DNA of 64,000 nt from Clostridium oryzae (GTDB taxonomy: Bacteria > Bacillota > Clostridia > Clostridiales > Clostridiaceae), in NCBI RefSeq assembly GCF_002029235.1, contig NZ_MZGV01000006.1:1-64000 (forward strand), written 5' to 3'. A model generated the notes under the pieces. The model ran no database searches, had not been told where the DNA came from, and worked only from the letters and a program-made list of their open reading frames with translations. Positions 23,885 through 33,395 of the stretch are shown here, one piece after another. The position numbers were made by a program, and so were the translations under genes. The stretch's first letter is position 1, and each line of letters begins with the position of its first letter.

Positions 23885-23936
23885 AAAAAGTATCCACAGC
23901 TTTGTCTAATATTTATTTACACTGTGGATACTTTTT
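23885..23936 (-). terminator. Strong intrinsic terminator after the DUF1232 gene
   Basis: Perfect 15-bp arms aaaaagtatccacag (23885-23899) and ctgtggatacttttt (23922-23936) with T-runs on both strands. It isolates the RND gene from the DUF1232 gene. Confidence 0.88.
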
Positions 23937-23940
23937 GTTC

Positions 23941-24333
23941 CTATATAATTTTTGATAGAATATACATTATTATTAATACCCAAAAAATGATGATTACCGC
24001 ACCTGCTATCCAATTTTTATGCTTATTCTTGCTAAATGCTTCTTCAGCTTGTAATCTACATTCCTTCATGATATTTTTAGGAATTAATTTTACAGCTATG
24101 GTAACTCCAAGTGGTATTAGTATCAAATCATCTAAGTATCCCAATATCGGTATAAAATCAGGTATTAGATCTAATGGACTTAATGCATAGCCAACCACTG
24201 CCATAGCCATTAATTTTGCATATAGCGGCACATCCTTCCTCCTATAGGCAAAGTATAAAGCTCCTACCTCTTTCTTCGTTTTTGTAACAGCTAGTTTAGA
24301 ATGTGAAAGCATCTCTGTAAATTTATTTTTCAT
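23941..24333 (-). CDS. DUF1232 (YkvA-like) membrane protein
   Basis: This 130-residue protein carries the DUF1232 core, YALSPLDLIPDFIPILGYLD followed by DLILIPLG, characteristic of YkvA-type proteins. Hydrophobic helices lie at about 38-62, 66-84 and 108-128. The N-terminal ~30 residues are basic and soluble. Function is unknown in all well-studied relatives. It has its own terminator and no operon partner. Confidence 0.85.
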   Translation of the reverse strand: MKNKFTEMLSHSKLAVTKTKKEVGALYFAYRRKDVPLYAKLMAMAVVGYALSPLDLIPDFIPILGYLDDLILIPLGVTIAVKLIPKNIMKECRLQAEEAFSKNKHKNWIAGAVIIIFWVLIIMYILSKII

Positions 24334-24537
24334 ATATACCTCAAATCATATTTTTATAATAATTACAACAAATATATTACAACAATATACTACATATTCA
24401 ATTACTAAACTTCATTTTTTAATTTTTTTATAAAAAAAATGCTTAATATTCTCAATACTGTTATAATGTAATTATATAAATAACTCTATATAACTATTAA
24501 AACATTTTGCTAGAAAACATATGCGAGGAGTGGTATC

Positions 24538-25167
24538 TTGATAAACAAATCCTTTATTAGCGTAAGATCATCTTTTGGACATGATATTCCAAATGTATTG
24601 TACGCTCAGTCTTCTGGATCTGATTCGGTTGTGGTTTTATTCCCCGGCACAAACTATCCTTGTGATAAGCCTCTGCTTTATTACGCAAGAAAAATCGCGT
24701 TATCCTTAGGATATGACGTTTTGTGCCTTGAATATGGCTATTATAAGACCAACAGCGGATTTAATCCAAAACTTGCAGGTGACACTATAAAGGAATCTGC
24801 TGAAGCCGTTGGACTATGTCTAAGCAGATCGTATAAAAATGTCTATTTTATAAGTAAAAGTTTTGGAACATTAGTTGCAGGAGATATAAGTAAAACTATT
24901 GGATATGATAAAATTAAAAATTTATTTTTAACTCCGCTATTAGGAACAGTATCACATATATCATCAAGCAAATGCACCGTTGTTGTTGGTACTGAAGATA
25001 AATTTTTTTTCAAAGAACACATTAATTTAATTAGCACTTTTCCATCAATAGATTTAAATATAATAGAAAATGCTAATCACTCTTTAGAGTCAGAAAACAG
25101 TGTTATAACAAGCTTAGAAATACTAAAAAATGTTACTAGTTTATATGTAAAGTTTTTATCAAAATAA
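24538..25167 (+). CDS. Small alpha/beta hydrolase
   Basis: This 209-residue protein has the alpha/beta hydrolase fold. The nucleophile elbow reads ISKSFGTL, so the first Gly of G-x-S-x-G is Ser. VVVLFPGTNYPCDKPLLYY resembles the oxyanion-hole region, VVGTEDKFF holds the acid and NANHSLE the catalytic His. It starts at a TTG with GAGGAG seven to eight bases upstream. It is cytoplasmic and stands alone between a promoter-like AT-rich gap and a hairpin terminator. The substrate is unknown. Confidence 0.8.
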   Translation: MINKSFISVRSSFGHDIPNVLYAQSSGSDSVVVLFPGTNYPCDKPLLYYARKIALSLGYDVLCLEYGYYKTNSGFNPKLAGDTIKESAEAVGLCLSRSYKNVYFISKSFGTLVAGDISKTIGYDKIKNLFLTPLLGTVSHISSSKCTVVVGTEDKFFFKEHINLISTFPSIDLNIIENANHSLESENSVITSLEILKNVTSLYVKFLSK

Positions 25168-25212
25168 AAGAGATTATGGCGTCGGAATGCGTTCTGCAGC
25201 CATAATCTTTTT
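25166..25212. terminator. Bidirectional hairpin terminator
   Basis: The 9-bp core gattatggc (25172-25180) / gccataatc (25199-25207), flanked by A-run and T-run, between two converging genes. Confidence 0.8.
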
Positions 25213-25236
25213 CTATTATTATATTTGTACAATAAT

Positions 25237-26766
25237 CTATTCTATAAGCTTATTCATATCCATAGCAATATTCTTAAGCTCATTTATGCTGGCTTCTATC
25301 TCTTCGCTGGCAGCAGCACTTTGTGCTATCTCTTCTGTTACAAGACCGTATTTTGATATTGTGCTTTCTGTTATTTGCGATATCTGCTCATTAAATTGGA
25401 CAACATTCTTAGTTTCTGAAAGAAGTGTATCTGATGCTCTGCTAATATCTGTTATATTATTACTAAATAATTTCAATCTTGAAGTCATAGTCTTCAAACC
25501 TTCAACTGTTTCATTAATAAGTTTGTTTCCAGTCTGGGACTTCTCATTATTATCAGTCATTTGATGCTGAACTGTATAAATTTTGCTTTTCAGTTCGTCA
25601 ACTATACTTTTTACTTGTCCAAGTGACTGCTGAGTACCTTCAGCAAGTTCTCTTATCTCATCTGCCACTACAGCAAAGCCTTTGCCATACTCTCCTGCTC
25701 TAGCTGCCTCAATAGATGCATTTAGAGCTAGCAAATTTGTCTGCTCAGATATATCGCCTATAAGAGATAATATCTCATCTACTTCACCAGACTTTTGTTC
25801 CAATTCTCTTGTAGATTCAAATGTATTTTCTATACCATTTTTTATATCGTTAATGATTGTAAGTGTATTATTTAATGACATTTCGTTATCGTCTGTAATG
25901 TGCAGAACTTCTTTTATCTTGTCCTCTATGTCGTCTGTCTTATTTGCAACCACTTCATTAGCGTTCAGTAACTTAGTCAATATTTCTTTGTTTTTATTAG
26001 ATTTCTCAAGCATCTCACTTGAGTCAGTTGATACAGTTTGACTTGTTCCTGAAACCTCCTGTAAAGCGCTTGTCTGTTGTTCGATTGCTGCGCCTAAATT
26101 TTCGCTTGAGGCTAAAATAGTACTAGACGCCTCGGATATACTTTTAAATAAATTTACTAGTTTTTCATTTTCACTTCTGATTTCAATTTCTTTGTTACCT
26201 ACTGTTTTTAGTAAATTAGCAGCAAAGTATACGATCAAAAATATACCTACTAGAGTTAATCCAATAGCTACAGCTCTCATAAGTAATTCATCCAAAGAAT
26301 TGCTTCCGGCAAAAATTGAAGGTTTGTTTATAAATACTATAATCTGAGATAAAATACTCAATATTATTGATGCTACAATCATTTTTACATCAAAAAACAT
26401 TCCGCCTAAGATTACAAAAAAGAACACTACAAGCCATAAGGAACCTAAATCCATAGTAAAATTTAAATATAAATACTGAAAATAGGTTGCTATTAGCACC
26501 ATAACTTTCGTTATCCTAAATGCTCTTGTATTAAAGCCCTTGGGCGTAACCGTAAGCTTATAACAAGTAAAAAATACTATTGCATAAACAACAACAATAC
26601 CTGCTAAAATTAACAAATACATTACCTTTATCTTATTATTAAATCCTAGAATTTTTATTGCGCAGAAGAAAAGTAATGATACTACACCACACAATACATA
26701 AATTGCTAAGACAAATTTAAGAGTTCTTTTGTTAAAACTTAATATAGAGCTTTCTTCGTTGCTCAT
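25237..26766 (-). CDS. Methyl-accepting chemotaxis protein with six-helix membrane sensor
   Basis: This 509-residue chemoreceptor differs from the standard type. The N-terminal ~190 residues are six membrane helices without a large outer domain, resembling 7TM/MASE-like sensors, so the signal is probably membrane-borne. A short linker leads into the cytoplasmic coiled coil with the conserved tip [19 protein letters not shown], where CheA/CheW bind. No HAMP domain is evident. GGAGGTG precedes the ATG. It is transcribed divergently from the KAS III-like gene, with a shared palindrome between them. Confidence 0.88.
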   Translation of the reverse strand: MSNEESSILSFNKRTLKFVLAIYVLCGVVSLLFFCAIKILGFNNKIKVMYLLILAGIVVVYAIVFFTCYKLTVTPKGFNTRAFRITKVMVLIATYFQYLYLNFTMDLGSLWLVVFFFVILGGMFFDVKMIVASIILSILSQIIVFINKPSIFAGSNSLDELLMRAVAIGLTLVGIFLIVYFAANLLKTVGNKEIEIRSENEKLVNLFKSISEASSTILASSENLGAAIEQQTSALQEVSGTSQTVSTDSSEMLEKSNKNKEILTKLLNANEVVANKTDDIEDKIKEVLHITDDNEMSLNNTLTIINDIKNGIENTFESTRELEQKSGEVDEILSLIGDISEQTNLLALNASIEAARAGEYGKGFAVVADEIRELAEGTQQSLGQVKSIVDELKSKIYTVQHQMTDNNEKSQTGNKLINETVEGLKTMTSRLKLFSNNITDISRASDTLLSETKNVVQFNEQISQITESTISKYGLVTEEIAQSAAASEEIEASINELKNIAMDMNKLIE

Positions 26767-26830
26767 TCTGCACCTCCAAGTATACTTTAATTGTGTTATT
26801 GCAGTTATAAATATTTAATACGATACCACA

Positions 26831-26860
26831 ATATGATATAATATACATATTATATCATAT
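26831..26860. promoter_or_regulatory. Perfect palindrome between divergent chemoreceptor and KAS III-like genes
   Basis: 13-bp arms ATATGATATAATA and TATTATATCATAT separated by TACA. Each arm contains a TATAAT-like box, so the site may hold overlapping divergent -10 elements, an operator, or both. Confidence 0.5.
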
Positions 26861-26915
26861 TTTATCATAAATTGTATGTATATTTATATTTTTGTAATAT
26901 TGAAAGGAGATTAGT

Positions 26916-27929
26916 ATGACTAATTATAAAAATGTAACAATTATTGGTACAGGCATATACCATCCAGCAAATAAAGTTGGTAACTCATACTATATAGAAC
27001 ACTTCAAAAAATTAGGACAAGATATAACTGATTTCCTAGAAAAAGTCGGAAGAAACGAACGTTATATCGTAAACAATGATACTGAAAATGCTTTAACCAT
27101 GGCTATAGAAGCTTCAAAAAACGCATTAAAAGCTGCTGATATATCTGCTGAGCAGCTTGATGCTATAGTATTTACTTCAGATACACCTGAATATCTGTCT
27201 CCTACAAATGCTCTAATGATAAATCATGAGTTAGGTGCTGTTAACGCTCATTCCTTGTACGATTTAAACTCAAACTGCCTTGGAATGTTAATGGCTCTAG
27301 ATCAAGTTACTCGATACATGAAAACGTCAAAAAAACTAAAATATGCTCTTGTTGTTGGTGGTATATATGAATCTAGATTTACAAGGGAAGACGCTAAATA
27401 TACATATCCTGTTTCTGGTGATGGTGCTGCTGCCGTAATCCTTAAATGCTGTGAAGAAGAAGAGCAGCGAGGTTTCTTGGACTCAAGTTATTGTGCCAAA
27501 ACCGAATTTTGTAACTACGTTGTTTCACCTAACTGCGGGCTTTCAAAAAGCATTCTAAGCACTACATCTGAATATGATAGAAAGCAGCGCTGGACTCCAT
27601 TTCATATGGATTTTTTTGTTGAGGAATGGTGTAAAGCTATTAAAGAATTTGAACTTAACTACAATTTCACTCTAGATGAGATTCAATATTTCTTTTTATC
27701 CCAATATTCAATACAGTATATAGTTGAAACCGCTAAAGCCTTGGATATTAAAGATTATAAAAATAGATTTCCATACGTAGGAGATAAATATGGATATACT
27801 GGTAACACCAGTCCAATATTTGCGCTTCATGAAACCTTGCAGAATAAACCTGTAAAGAAAGGCGCCAAAGCTGTACTTTGTTCTGTAGGTGCAGGCTCAA
27901 CTATGGGTTCCATTCTATATAAATTTTAA
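26916..27929 (+). CDS. KAS III-like 3-oxoacyl-ACP synthase (non-canonical active site)
   Basis: This 337-residue thiolase-fold protein resembles FabH/PqsD-type ketosynthases III, which condense an acyl-CoA with malonyl-ACP or a similar acceptor. The nucleophile is C121 in DLNSNCLGML, and N297 in YGYTGNTSP is kept. The canonical HQAN position reads LSQYS (about 261-265), so the catalytic His is replaced. The enzyme may therefore not decarboxylate malonyl units as FabH does. AAAGGAG precedes the ATG. No other fatty-acid genes are adjacent, so it is likely a specialised enzyme and not the housekeeping FabH. Substrates unknown. Confidence 0.82.
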   Translation: MTNYKNVTIIGTGIYHPANKVGNSYYIEHFKKLGQDITDFLEKVGRNERYIVNNDTENALTMAIEASKNALKAADISAEQLDAIVFTSDTPEYLSPTNALMINHELGAVNAHSLYDLNSNCLGMLMALDQVTRYMKTSKKLKYALVVGGIYESRFTREDAKYTYPVSGDGAAAVILKCCEEEEQRGFLDSSYCAKTEFCNYVVSPNCGLSKSILSTTSEYDRKQRWTPFHMDFFVEEWCKAIKEFELNYNFTLDEIQYFFLSQYSIQYIVETAKALDIKDYKNRFPYVGDKYGYTGNTSPIFALHETLQNKPVKKGAKAVLCSVGAGSTMGSILYKF

Positions 27930-27955
27930 TACAGCCAATAAGTTTTCACTAATGA

Positions 27956-28006
27956 TTTAAGCTCGTGCCAAATTCATTCAACATTTAGATTTGGTACGAG
28001 CTTAAA
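27956..28006. terminator. Long hairpin after the KAS III-like gene
   Basis: 18-bp arms TTTAAGCTCGTGCCAAAT and ATTTGGTACGAGCTTAAA with one G-T pair, between two converging genes. The T-run is short, so it may work in both directions. Confidence 0.7.
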
Positions 28007-28053
28007 CTTCATTCAGCAATATAATTTTATATCATTTATACGAACATATAATT

Positions 28054-29361
28054 TTATATATTAACCATATCATAATTTCTTTTATCAAGTACTCTATGAG
28101 CTTTTCCTTCACTCTTTACAATGCTGTCGGCATTAACAAGATTAATAGTGCAATATATTTGTAATATATTATGCATTTTGTTATTAACTCTTTTTTTCAA
28201 TGCATCGAGTTGCTCTTTACTGCAGTACTCCTTACTCCTATTCAATTCAACTGAAACTATCAACTCATCCAAATTATTTTTTCTGTCAACAGTTAATGTA
28301 TAGTTAGGAGATAATTCTTTAAAACTAAGGAGTATCTTCTCTACCTGTATTGGATATATATTTACTCCTCTAATAATCATCATATCATCACTTCTGCCAT
28401 ATATACGCTTCATTCTAACTAAATTACAGCCACATTGACATCTTCCATAATTAAGCTCTGATAAATCCCTTGTACGATATCTTATAAGCGGTATTCCTTC
28501 CTTTGTCAACGTAGTAAATACCAATTCACCTGTTTCTCCATCTTGAACATTTTTTAGAGTTTTAGGATTAATTATTTCTGGCAAGAAATATTCCTCATTA
28601 ATATGTAAACCTTGTTGGAAAGTGCACTCACCAGCTACCCCAGGGCCCATTACTTCACTTAATCCATATATATCATAAGCTTTAAATTTAAACTTGTTTT
28701 GAATATCTTGTCTCATCTCGTCAGACCAAGGCTCGGCTCCAAAAACACCCATTCGAAGCTTTAATTCATCAGGATTTATTCCCATCTTTACCATTGTATC
28801 ATATATATGTAAAGCATATGATGGTGTACATGCTAGTACAGTTACTCCGAAGTTTCTCATAGTCAATATCTGCTTTTCTGTATTTCCGCCAGATATAGGT
28901 ATGACGGATGCCCCTAAACGTTCAATTCCGTAGTGAATACCTAAGCCGCCTGTAAATAAACCATAACCGTAAGCAACCTGAACCATATCTTTAGAAGTCA
29001 CTCCATACCGCTTTAAGGTAGCTGCTAATATATCTGCCCACACATCTATATCTTTTTGAGTGTATCCAACTATGGTCTGAGTTCCTGTAGTTCCTGATGA
29101 AGCATGAATTCTTACAATCCTATCCATTGGAACAGCAAACATTCCATAAGGATAATTTTCTCTCAAATCTTGTTTAGTTGTAAACGGGAGTAACTTAACA
29201 TCTTCTAATGACCTTATATCTTCAGGTATTAAGCCAATTTCATCGAATTTACGCTTATAAAACGGTACGTTTTCATAAACATATTTAACAGTTTTTATTA
29301 ATCTTTCTTCCTGAATGTAAGCAATCTTTTCACGTGATAAATTTTCTTCTAGATCATTCAT
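28054..29361 (-). CDS. paaK: Phenylacetate-CoA ligase family protein
   Basis: This 435-residue AMP-forming ligase belongs to the PaaK family, which activates phenylacetate or related aryl acids to CoA thioesters. The ATP loop is HASSGTTGTQTIVGYT, the adenylate motif YGLSEVMGPGVAGEC, and the C-terminal subdomain includes YGRSDDMMIIRGVNIYP. I start it at the ATG at 29361, where GGAG lies eight bases upstream. An in-frame extension to 29451 (30 residues) has no ribosome binding site and is non-homologous. In clostridia such enzymes often serve indolepyruvate/aryl-acid metabolism. No partner oxidoreductase is adjacent. Confidence 0.87.
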   Translation of the reverse strand: MNDLEENLSREKIAYIQEERLIKTVKYVYENVPFYKRKFDEIGLIPEDIRSLEDVKLLPFTTKQDLRENYPYGMFAVPMDRIVRIHASSGTTGTQTIVGYTQKDIDVWADILAATLKRYGVTSKDMVQVAYGYGLFTGGLGIHYGIERLGASVIPISGGNTEKQILTMRNFGVTVLACTPSYALHIYDTMVKMGINPDELKLRMGVFGAEPWSDEMRQDIQNKFKFKAYDIYGLSEVMGPGVAGECTFQQGLHINEEYFLPEIINPKTLKNVQDGETGELVFTTLTKEGIPLIRYRTRDLSELNYGRCQCGCNLVRMKRIYGRSDDMMIIRGVNIYPIQVEKILLSFKELSPNYTLTVDRKNNLDELIVSVELNRSKEYCSKEQLDALKKRVNNKMHNILQIYCTINLVNADSIVKSEGKAHRVLDKRNYDMVNI

Positions 29362-29530
29362 AAGTTCATCTCCTTTAATGAATATTGTTGCGGAACCTAT
29401 TTGATAAATATTATTGACTATATTACCTTTATCGTATATTTTTTCCTTCAATTTATATATTTATATATTTTTTTACATTTAATATTTAATATGTAAAAAT
29501 TGTGTTACTATATCCTCATTACTTTTATAA

Positions 29531-29562
29531 AAAAAAATCGGCTGACGATAAGCCGATTTTTA
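29531..29562 (-). terminator. Intrinsic terminator after the DedA gene
   Basis: Perfect arms aaaatcggct and agccgatttt with T-runs on both sides. Confidence 0.85.
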
Positions 29563-29572
29563 ATAAAAAGTT

Positions 29573-30244
29573 TTAAGCTATTTCCTTTTTATCTTTTCCA
29601 TTATATTTAGCACTAAGTTTTTGCTTCAAAACTACTATAAAACTTGGGAGTACTGAAACAAATACTATTCCATATATAACATAGGTAAAATTATTTTTTA
29701 CTACAGGAATATTACCAAAGAAGTATCCGCTCAAAGTCAGCAACAATACCCATGCACCTGCCCCTATCATATTAAACAATAGAAACTTAGTGTATTTCAT
29801 TTTACCTATTCCAGCAACAAACGGTGCAAATGTTCGAATTATAGGCATAAACCTTGCAATAATTATAGTTTTAGCTCCGTACTTTTCATAGAATGTCTGT
29901 GTTTTATATAGATACTCCTTTTTTAAAAATCTCACTTTCTCTTTATCATATATTTTTCTTCCTATATATTTTCCTATATGATAATTCATAGTGTCTCCGA
30001 TAACTGCAGCAGCATAGACAATTATAATAAGCAGTGCTATGTTAAACGACCCTATTGCTGCAAAAGCTCCTGTTATAAACAATACTGAATCTCCAGGAAG
30101 GATCGGCATTATTACAACCCCGGTCTCTATTAATATCACTACAAACAGCAGTAAATATGTAAAATTTCCATAATCCCTGATTACTAAATTCATATATTTA
30201 TCCACATGCAGAACTATGTTTAAGAAATGTCCTATAAATTCCAT
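29573..30244 (-). CDS. DedA family membrane protein (first of two)
   Basis: This 223-residue protein is a DedA/SNARE-associated (VTT) family membrane protein. It shows the usual pair of re-entrant segments: ETGVVIMPILPGDSVLFITG near 40-60 and FMPIIRTFAPFVAGIGKMKY near 130-150, with the R-x-x-x-F-A-P-F-x-A-G motif intact. Members act as flippases for undecaprenyl phosphate or phospholipids, or in membrane homeostasis. A second DedA gene lies just upstream in the same direction, 38 nt apart, so the two form a small operon. Inner membrane. Confidence 0.9.
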   Translation of the reverse strand: MEFIGHFLNIVLHVDKYMNLVIRDYGNFTYLLLFVVILIETGVVIMPILPGDSVLFITGAFAAIGSFNIALLIIIVYAAAVIGDTMNYHIGKYIGRKIYDKEKVRFLKKEYLYKTQTFYEKYGAKTIIIARFMPIIRTFAPFVAGIGKMKYTKFLLFNMIGAGAWVLLLTLSGYFFGNIPVVKNNFTYVIYGIVFVSVLPSFIVVLKQKLSAKYNGKDKKEIA

Positions 30245-30282
30245 TATATATTCTCCTACCTTATAACTTATGTTTCTAATAT

Positions 30283-30900
30283 TTAACTTTCACTGCCATC
30301 ATTTTCAATAACATATCTACCTTTAATTCTGTATCTTACGTAAAAATACGTAAATACTAATACTAAAGTTGCTACTAAACCTATAGTAATATACTTTATT
30401 ATTCTATCACTTCTAGACCAACTAGCACCTAAAAAATTGCCCATAGATATAAATGTGGTAGTCCAAGCAGCTGCACCTGTATACGCACTTATTGAAAAAT
30501 TTTTATATGGCACTTTTATTATACCACAAAAATACCCCATAACATGGCGCATACCTGGAATAAAAAACGCTAAAAATATAATCCAAGTATTGTATTTATT
30601 AAAAAACGCTGACACTTTATCTAAACGTTTCTTATTCATAAATAAATAACGGCCATATTTTTCAAAAAAATCCTTTCCCAATAATTTCCCAATAAAATAT
30701 GATGATGTTATTCCTGCCACTGCACCTACTGTAGCTGCTATAATGCTTATAGTCCAATTCATCTTTCTTAAATAAACAATATATCCGCAGTATGTCATAA
30801 GCGCCTCTCCAGGCAAAGGTAATGCAGCTAATTCTAATGAAAGACAAACCAGCAGAACTAAATATCCATACTGATTGAGTAATTGTGTGATAAAATGCAA
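30283..30900 (-). CDS. DedA family membrane protein (second of two)
   Basis: This DedA/VTT protein has the signature LPLPGEALMTYCGYIVY and FFIPGMRHVMGYFCG, where the usual R-x-F-x-P is MRHVMGY. I place the start at the TTG at 30900 (205 residues) because GGGAG lies seven bases before it. Open frames to 30915 (ATG) and 30963 exist but have no ribosome binding site. It probably works with or parallel to the adjacent DedA protein. Its sequence is closer to the YkoX/YngC-like branch, and the two copies are not recent duplicates. Confidence 0.87.
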   Translation of the reverse strand: MHFITQLLNQYGYLVLLVCLSLELAALPLPGEALMTYCGYIVYLRKMNWTISIIAATVGAVAGITSSYFIGKLLGKDFFEKYGRYLFMNKKRLDKVSAFFNKYNTWIIFLAFFIPGMRHVMGYFCGIIKVPYKNFSISAYTGAAAWTTTFISMGNFLGASWSRSDRIIKYITIGLVATLVLVFTYFYVRYRIKGRYVIENDGSES

Positions 30901-31170
30901 AATGATCACTCCCATATCCAGTCTATTATAAGGAAACCACTTCACTAGATGAATTGTATGCAAAAAATATTAAACTTTTTTATCTACGCTATTTATAGGC
31001 GAATTTATGTAGTTTTCCCTACCTTTTTATATATTCTCTCCCTTATTTTGAAATTTATTTCCACTTTTAAAATTTAATAAATATAAATCCAGTATTCCAA
31101 TGCTATAACATTAGTAATAGTGATAAAAACTATTGCATTTTTATCAAATAAAATGTTACAGTATAAATGA

Positions 31171-31311
31171 TGTTTTGGTGAACTGTTAAAGATGATATTG
31201 GGATATTTATATCTTGCAGCTAACCTTTTTAAAACCCTTAAAACTATCGTACTGAATGCACAAGGGTTCGTCCCAAGTGAAAAGGCGAAGCATGTAAATA
31301 ATGATAATTAA
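31171..31311 (+). pseudogene. Short frame upstream of the hydrogenase-maturation genes, possible gene remnant
   Basis: A 46-codon frame reads CFGELLKMILGYLYLAANLF, KTLKTIVLNAQGFVPSEKAK and HVNNDN to a TAA at 31309. It looks protein-like (amphipathic, balanced composition), but there is no ribosome binding site at the only ATG (31192). I cannot identify the family. It could be the C-terminus of a lost gene or a short unannotated protein. Confidence 0.3.
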
Positions 31312-31414
31312 GAATTATGAATGAGGAATGAGGAATTAAAAATTCTCTCATTTATTACTAATTTTTAATTCATAATTTATACATTGTTATTAATCTTGTG
31401 CCTTTAAGCACAAG
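31258..31414 (+). repeat. Nested inverted repeats upstream of the hydrogenase regulator gene
   Basis: An inverted repeat attatgaat (31314-31322) / attcataat (31368-31376) encloses the palindrome gaattaaaaattc. It is followed by hairpin CTTGTGC-ctttaa-GCACAAG (31395-31414) and a T-run. A second GCACAAG at 31258-31264 could compete for the same CTTGTGC. The remaining sequence from 30901 to 31477 is AT-rich with no gene. Confidence 0.45.
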
Positions 31415-31477
31415 AATTTTTAATTTAGGGAATAATTTTAAATACGTGCCCTTTCATTACAAGGAGGATTCACAGCT

Positions 31478-31756
31478 ATGGAAACGAGAATCGCACAAAT
31501 TGGTATTATTGTTGAAAACAGGGATTCTGTCGAAAAGCTTAATTCCATTCTTCACGATTATGGAGAATATATTATAGGCAGAATGGGGATTCCCTATCAT
31601 AAACGCCATATTTCTGTAATCAGTGTTATTTTAGATGCACCTATGGATGTTATAAGCGCCTTATCTGGGAAATTAGGAATGCTGCCTCATGTTAGTACAA
31701 AAACAGTTTATTCCAAGATATCAACAGTTGGTTCTGATGATTTATCAAATAAATAA
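31478..31756 (+). CDS. TM1266-family iron-only hydrogenase system regulator
   Basis: This 92-residue protein matches the small ACT/CopG-like TM1266 family, which is nearly always found beside [FeFe]-hydrogenase maturation genes. The core reads AQIGIIVENRDSVEKLNSIL and the later ISVISVILDAPMDVISALSG resembles an ACT-like fold that would bind a small ligand. It is presumed to regulate hydrogenase expression, but its mechanism is not established. AGGAGG precedes the ATG. hydG follows after 21 nt in the same direction, so they share a transcript. Confidence 0.88.
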   Translation: METRIAQIGIIVENRDSVEKLNSILHDYGEYIIGRMGIPYHKRHISVISVILDAPMDVISALSGKLGMLPHVSTKTVYSKISTVGSDDLSNK

Positions 31757-31777
31757 TATTAATGAGGTGTAAAGCTT

Positions 31778-33196
31778 ATGTATAATCCAAAATCAAAAGT
31801 TGCTACTGAATTTATAAACGATGAGGAGATACTTGAAACTCTTGAATACGCGAAAAAAAATAAGAGAAATCGCGAGTTGATTGACAGCCTTCTAAAACGT
31901 GCTAAAGACTGCAAGGGATTGAGTCACAGAGAAGCAGCGGTATTGTTGGAATGTGATTTGGAAGACGAAAACAAAAAAATGTTTGAATTAGCTAAAGAGA
32001 TTAAACAGGCCTTCTATGGCAATAGAATCGTTATGTTCGCTCCTCTTTATCTTTCAAATTATTGTGTAAATGGCTGCGTTTATTGCCCATATCATCATAA
32101 AAATAAACATATAAGTCGTAAAAAATTATCTCAGGAAGATATAAAACGTGAGGTTATAGCTCTTCAGGATATGGGACATAAGCGTCTAGCACTTGAGACG
32201 GGTGAAGATCCTGTAAACAATCCAATTGAATATGTGCTTGAAAGCATAAAGACAATATATAGTATAAAACATAAGAATGGTGCTATAAGACGTGTTAATG
32301 TAAATATTGCTGCTACCACAGTCGAAAACTATAGAAAACTAAAAGAGGTTGGTATCGGTACCTATATATTATTTCAGGAAACCTATAATAAAAAGAATTA
32401 TGAAGAACTGCATCCAACAGGGCCTAAACATGATTATGCTTACCATACTGAGGCAATGGATAGAGCCATGGAAGGCGGTATTGATGATGTAGGAATAGGT
32501 GTATTGTTTGGACTAAATATGTACAAATATGATTTTGTAGGTCTATTAATGCATGCAGAGCATTTAGAAGCTGCTAACGGTGTTGGACCTCATACAATAA
32601 GTGTTCCAAGAATTCGCCCTGCAGATGATATTGATCCTAGTACATTTTCTAATGCAATTTCAGATGACGTATTTGCTAAAATTGTTGCAATAATTAGAAT
32701 AGCAGTTCCATATACAGGTATGATCATATCAACAAGAGAATCCAAAGCTACACGTGAACGTGTTTTAGAACTTGGAGTTTCTCAGATAAGTGGTGCTTCA
32801 AGTACAAGTGTTGGCGGATACTATGAAAAAGAGGACGAAGAGGATAATTCTGCACAATTTGATGTAAATGATAATAGAACATTAGATGAAATTGTAAACT
32901 GGCTGATGAAGCTTGGTTATGTTCCAAGTTTTTGCACTGCCTGCTATCGTGAAGGGCGTACCGGTGACCGCTTTATGAGCCTCGTTAAAGCTGGCCAGAT
33001 CGCTAATTGCTGTCATCCAAATGCTCTTATGACACTTAAGGAATATCTTGAAGACTATGCTTCTGATGTTACAAAGGAAACGGGAGAAAATTTAATTGCT
33101 GAAGAGCTTGAGAAAATTCCAAATGAAAAGCGCCGTGAAATTGCTAAGAATTATATAGCAGAAATACATGAAGGAAAGCGAGACTTCCGTTTCTAA
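31778..33196 (+). CDS. hydG: [FeFe]-hydrogenase H-cluster maturase HydG (radical SAM)
   Basis: This 472-residue enzyme is HydG, a radical SAM tyrosine lyase that makes the CO and CN ligands of the H-cluster of [FeFe] hydrogenase. The SAM cluster motif CVNGCVYC (C96, C100, C103) is intact, and the C-terminal auxiliary cluster has C386-x2-C389-x22-C412, also complete. The length equals other HydG proteins. HydE, HydF and the hydrogenase itself are not in this window. AATGAGGTG precedes the ATG. The stop codon TAA is followed directly by a diverged R1 repeat. Confidence 0.96.
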   Translation: MYNPKSKVATEFINDEEILETLEYAKKNKRNRELIDSLLKRAKDCKGLSHREAAVLLECDLEDENKKMFELAKEIKQAFYGNRIVMFAPLYLSNYCVNGCVYCPYHHKNKHISRKKLSQEDIKREVIALQDMGHKRLALETGEDPVNNPIEYVLESIKTIYSIKHKNGAIRRVNVNIAATTVENYRKLKEVGIGTYILFQETYNKKNYEELHPTGPKHDYAYHTEAMDRAMEGGIDDVGIGVLFGLNMYKYDFVGLLMHAEHLEAANGVGPHTISVPRIRPADDIDPSTFSNAISDDVFAKIVAIIRIAVPYTGMIISTRESKATRERVLELGVSQISGASSTSVGGYYEKEDEEDNSAQFDVNDNRTLDEIVNWLMKLGYVPSFCTACYREGRTGDRFMSLVKAGQIANCCHPNALMTLKEYLEDYASDVTKETGENLIAEELEKIPNEKRREIAKNYIAEIHEGKRDFRF

Positions 33197-33395
33197 AAAA
33201 GATTGGCGAATACCTCCACTGGCTAGAAAATACTTCCTGCGCTCTCTGACCATTGCCTACTCCATACATTTAAAAGTATTATTTTCCATATTGCTGCTTT
33301 CAAATTTTTCTCTTATTAATTTGCAAAGCAGCATTTTCTTCATAGTTACCTTCAGATACTTGGTATATAACCTATGCTTAAAAAATTAATAGTTA
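33196..33395 (+). repeat. Diverged copy of repeat R1 (copy e)
   Basis: Starts at the hydG stop codon (taaaaaag...) and keeps the order of R1: a region resembling the hairpin, then aagtattattttccatatt and a ttattaatttg/cattttcttcat tail. It is much diverged and its hairpin is broken. Confidence 0.5.
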
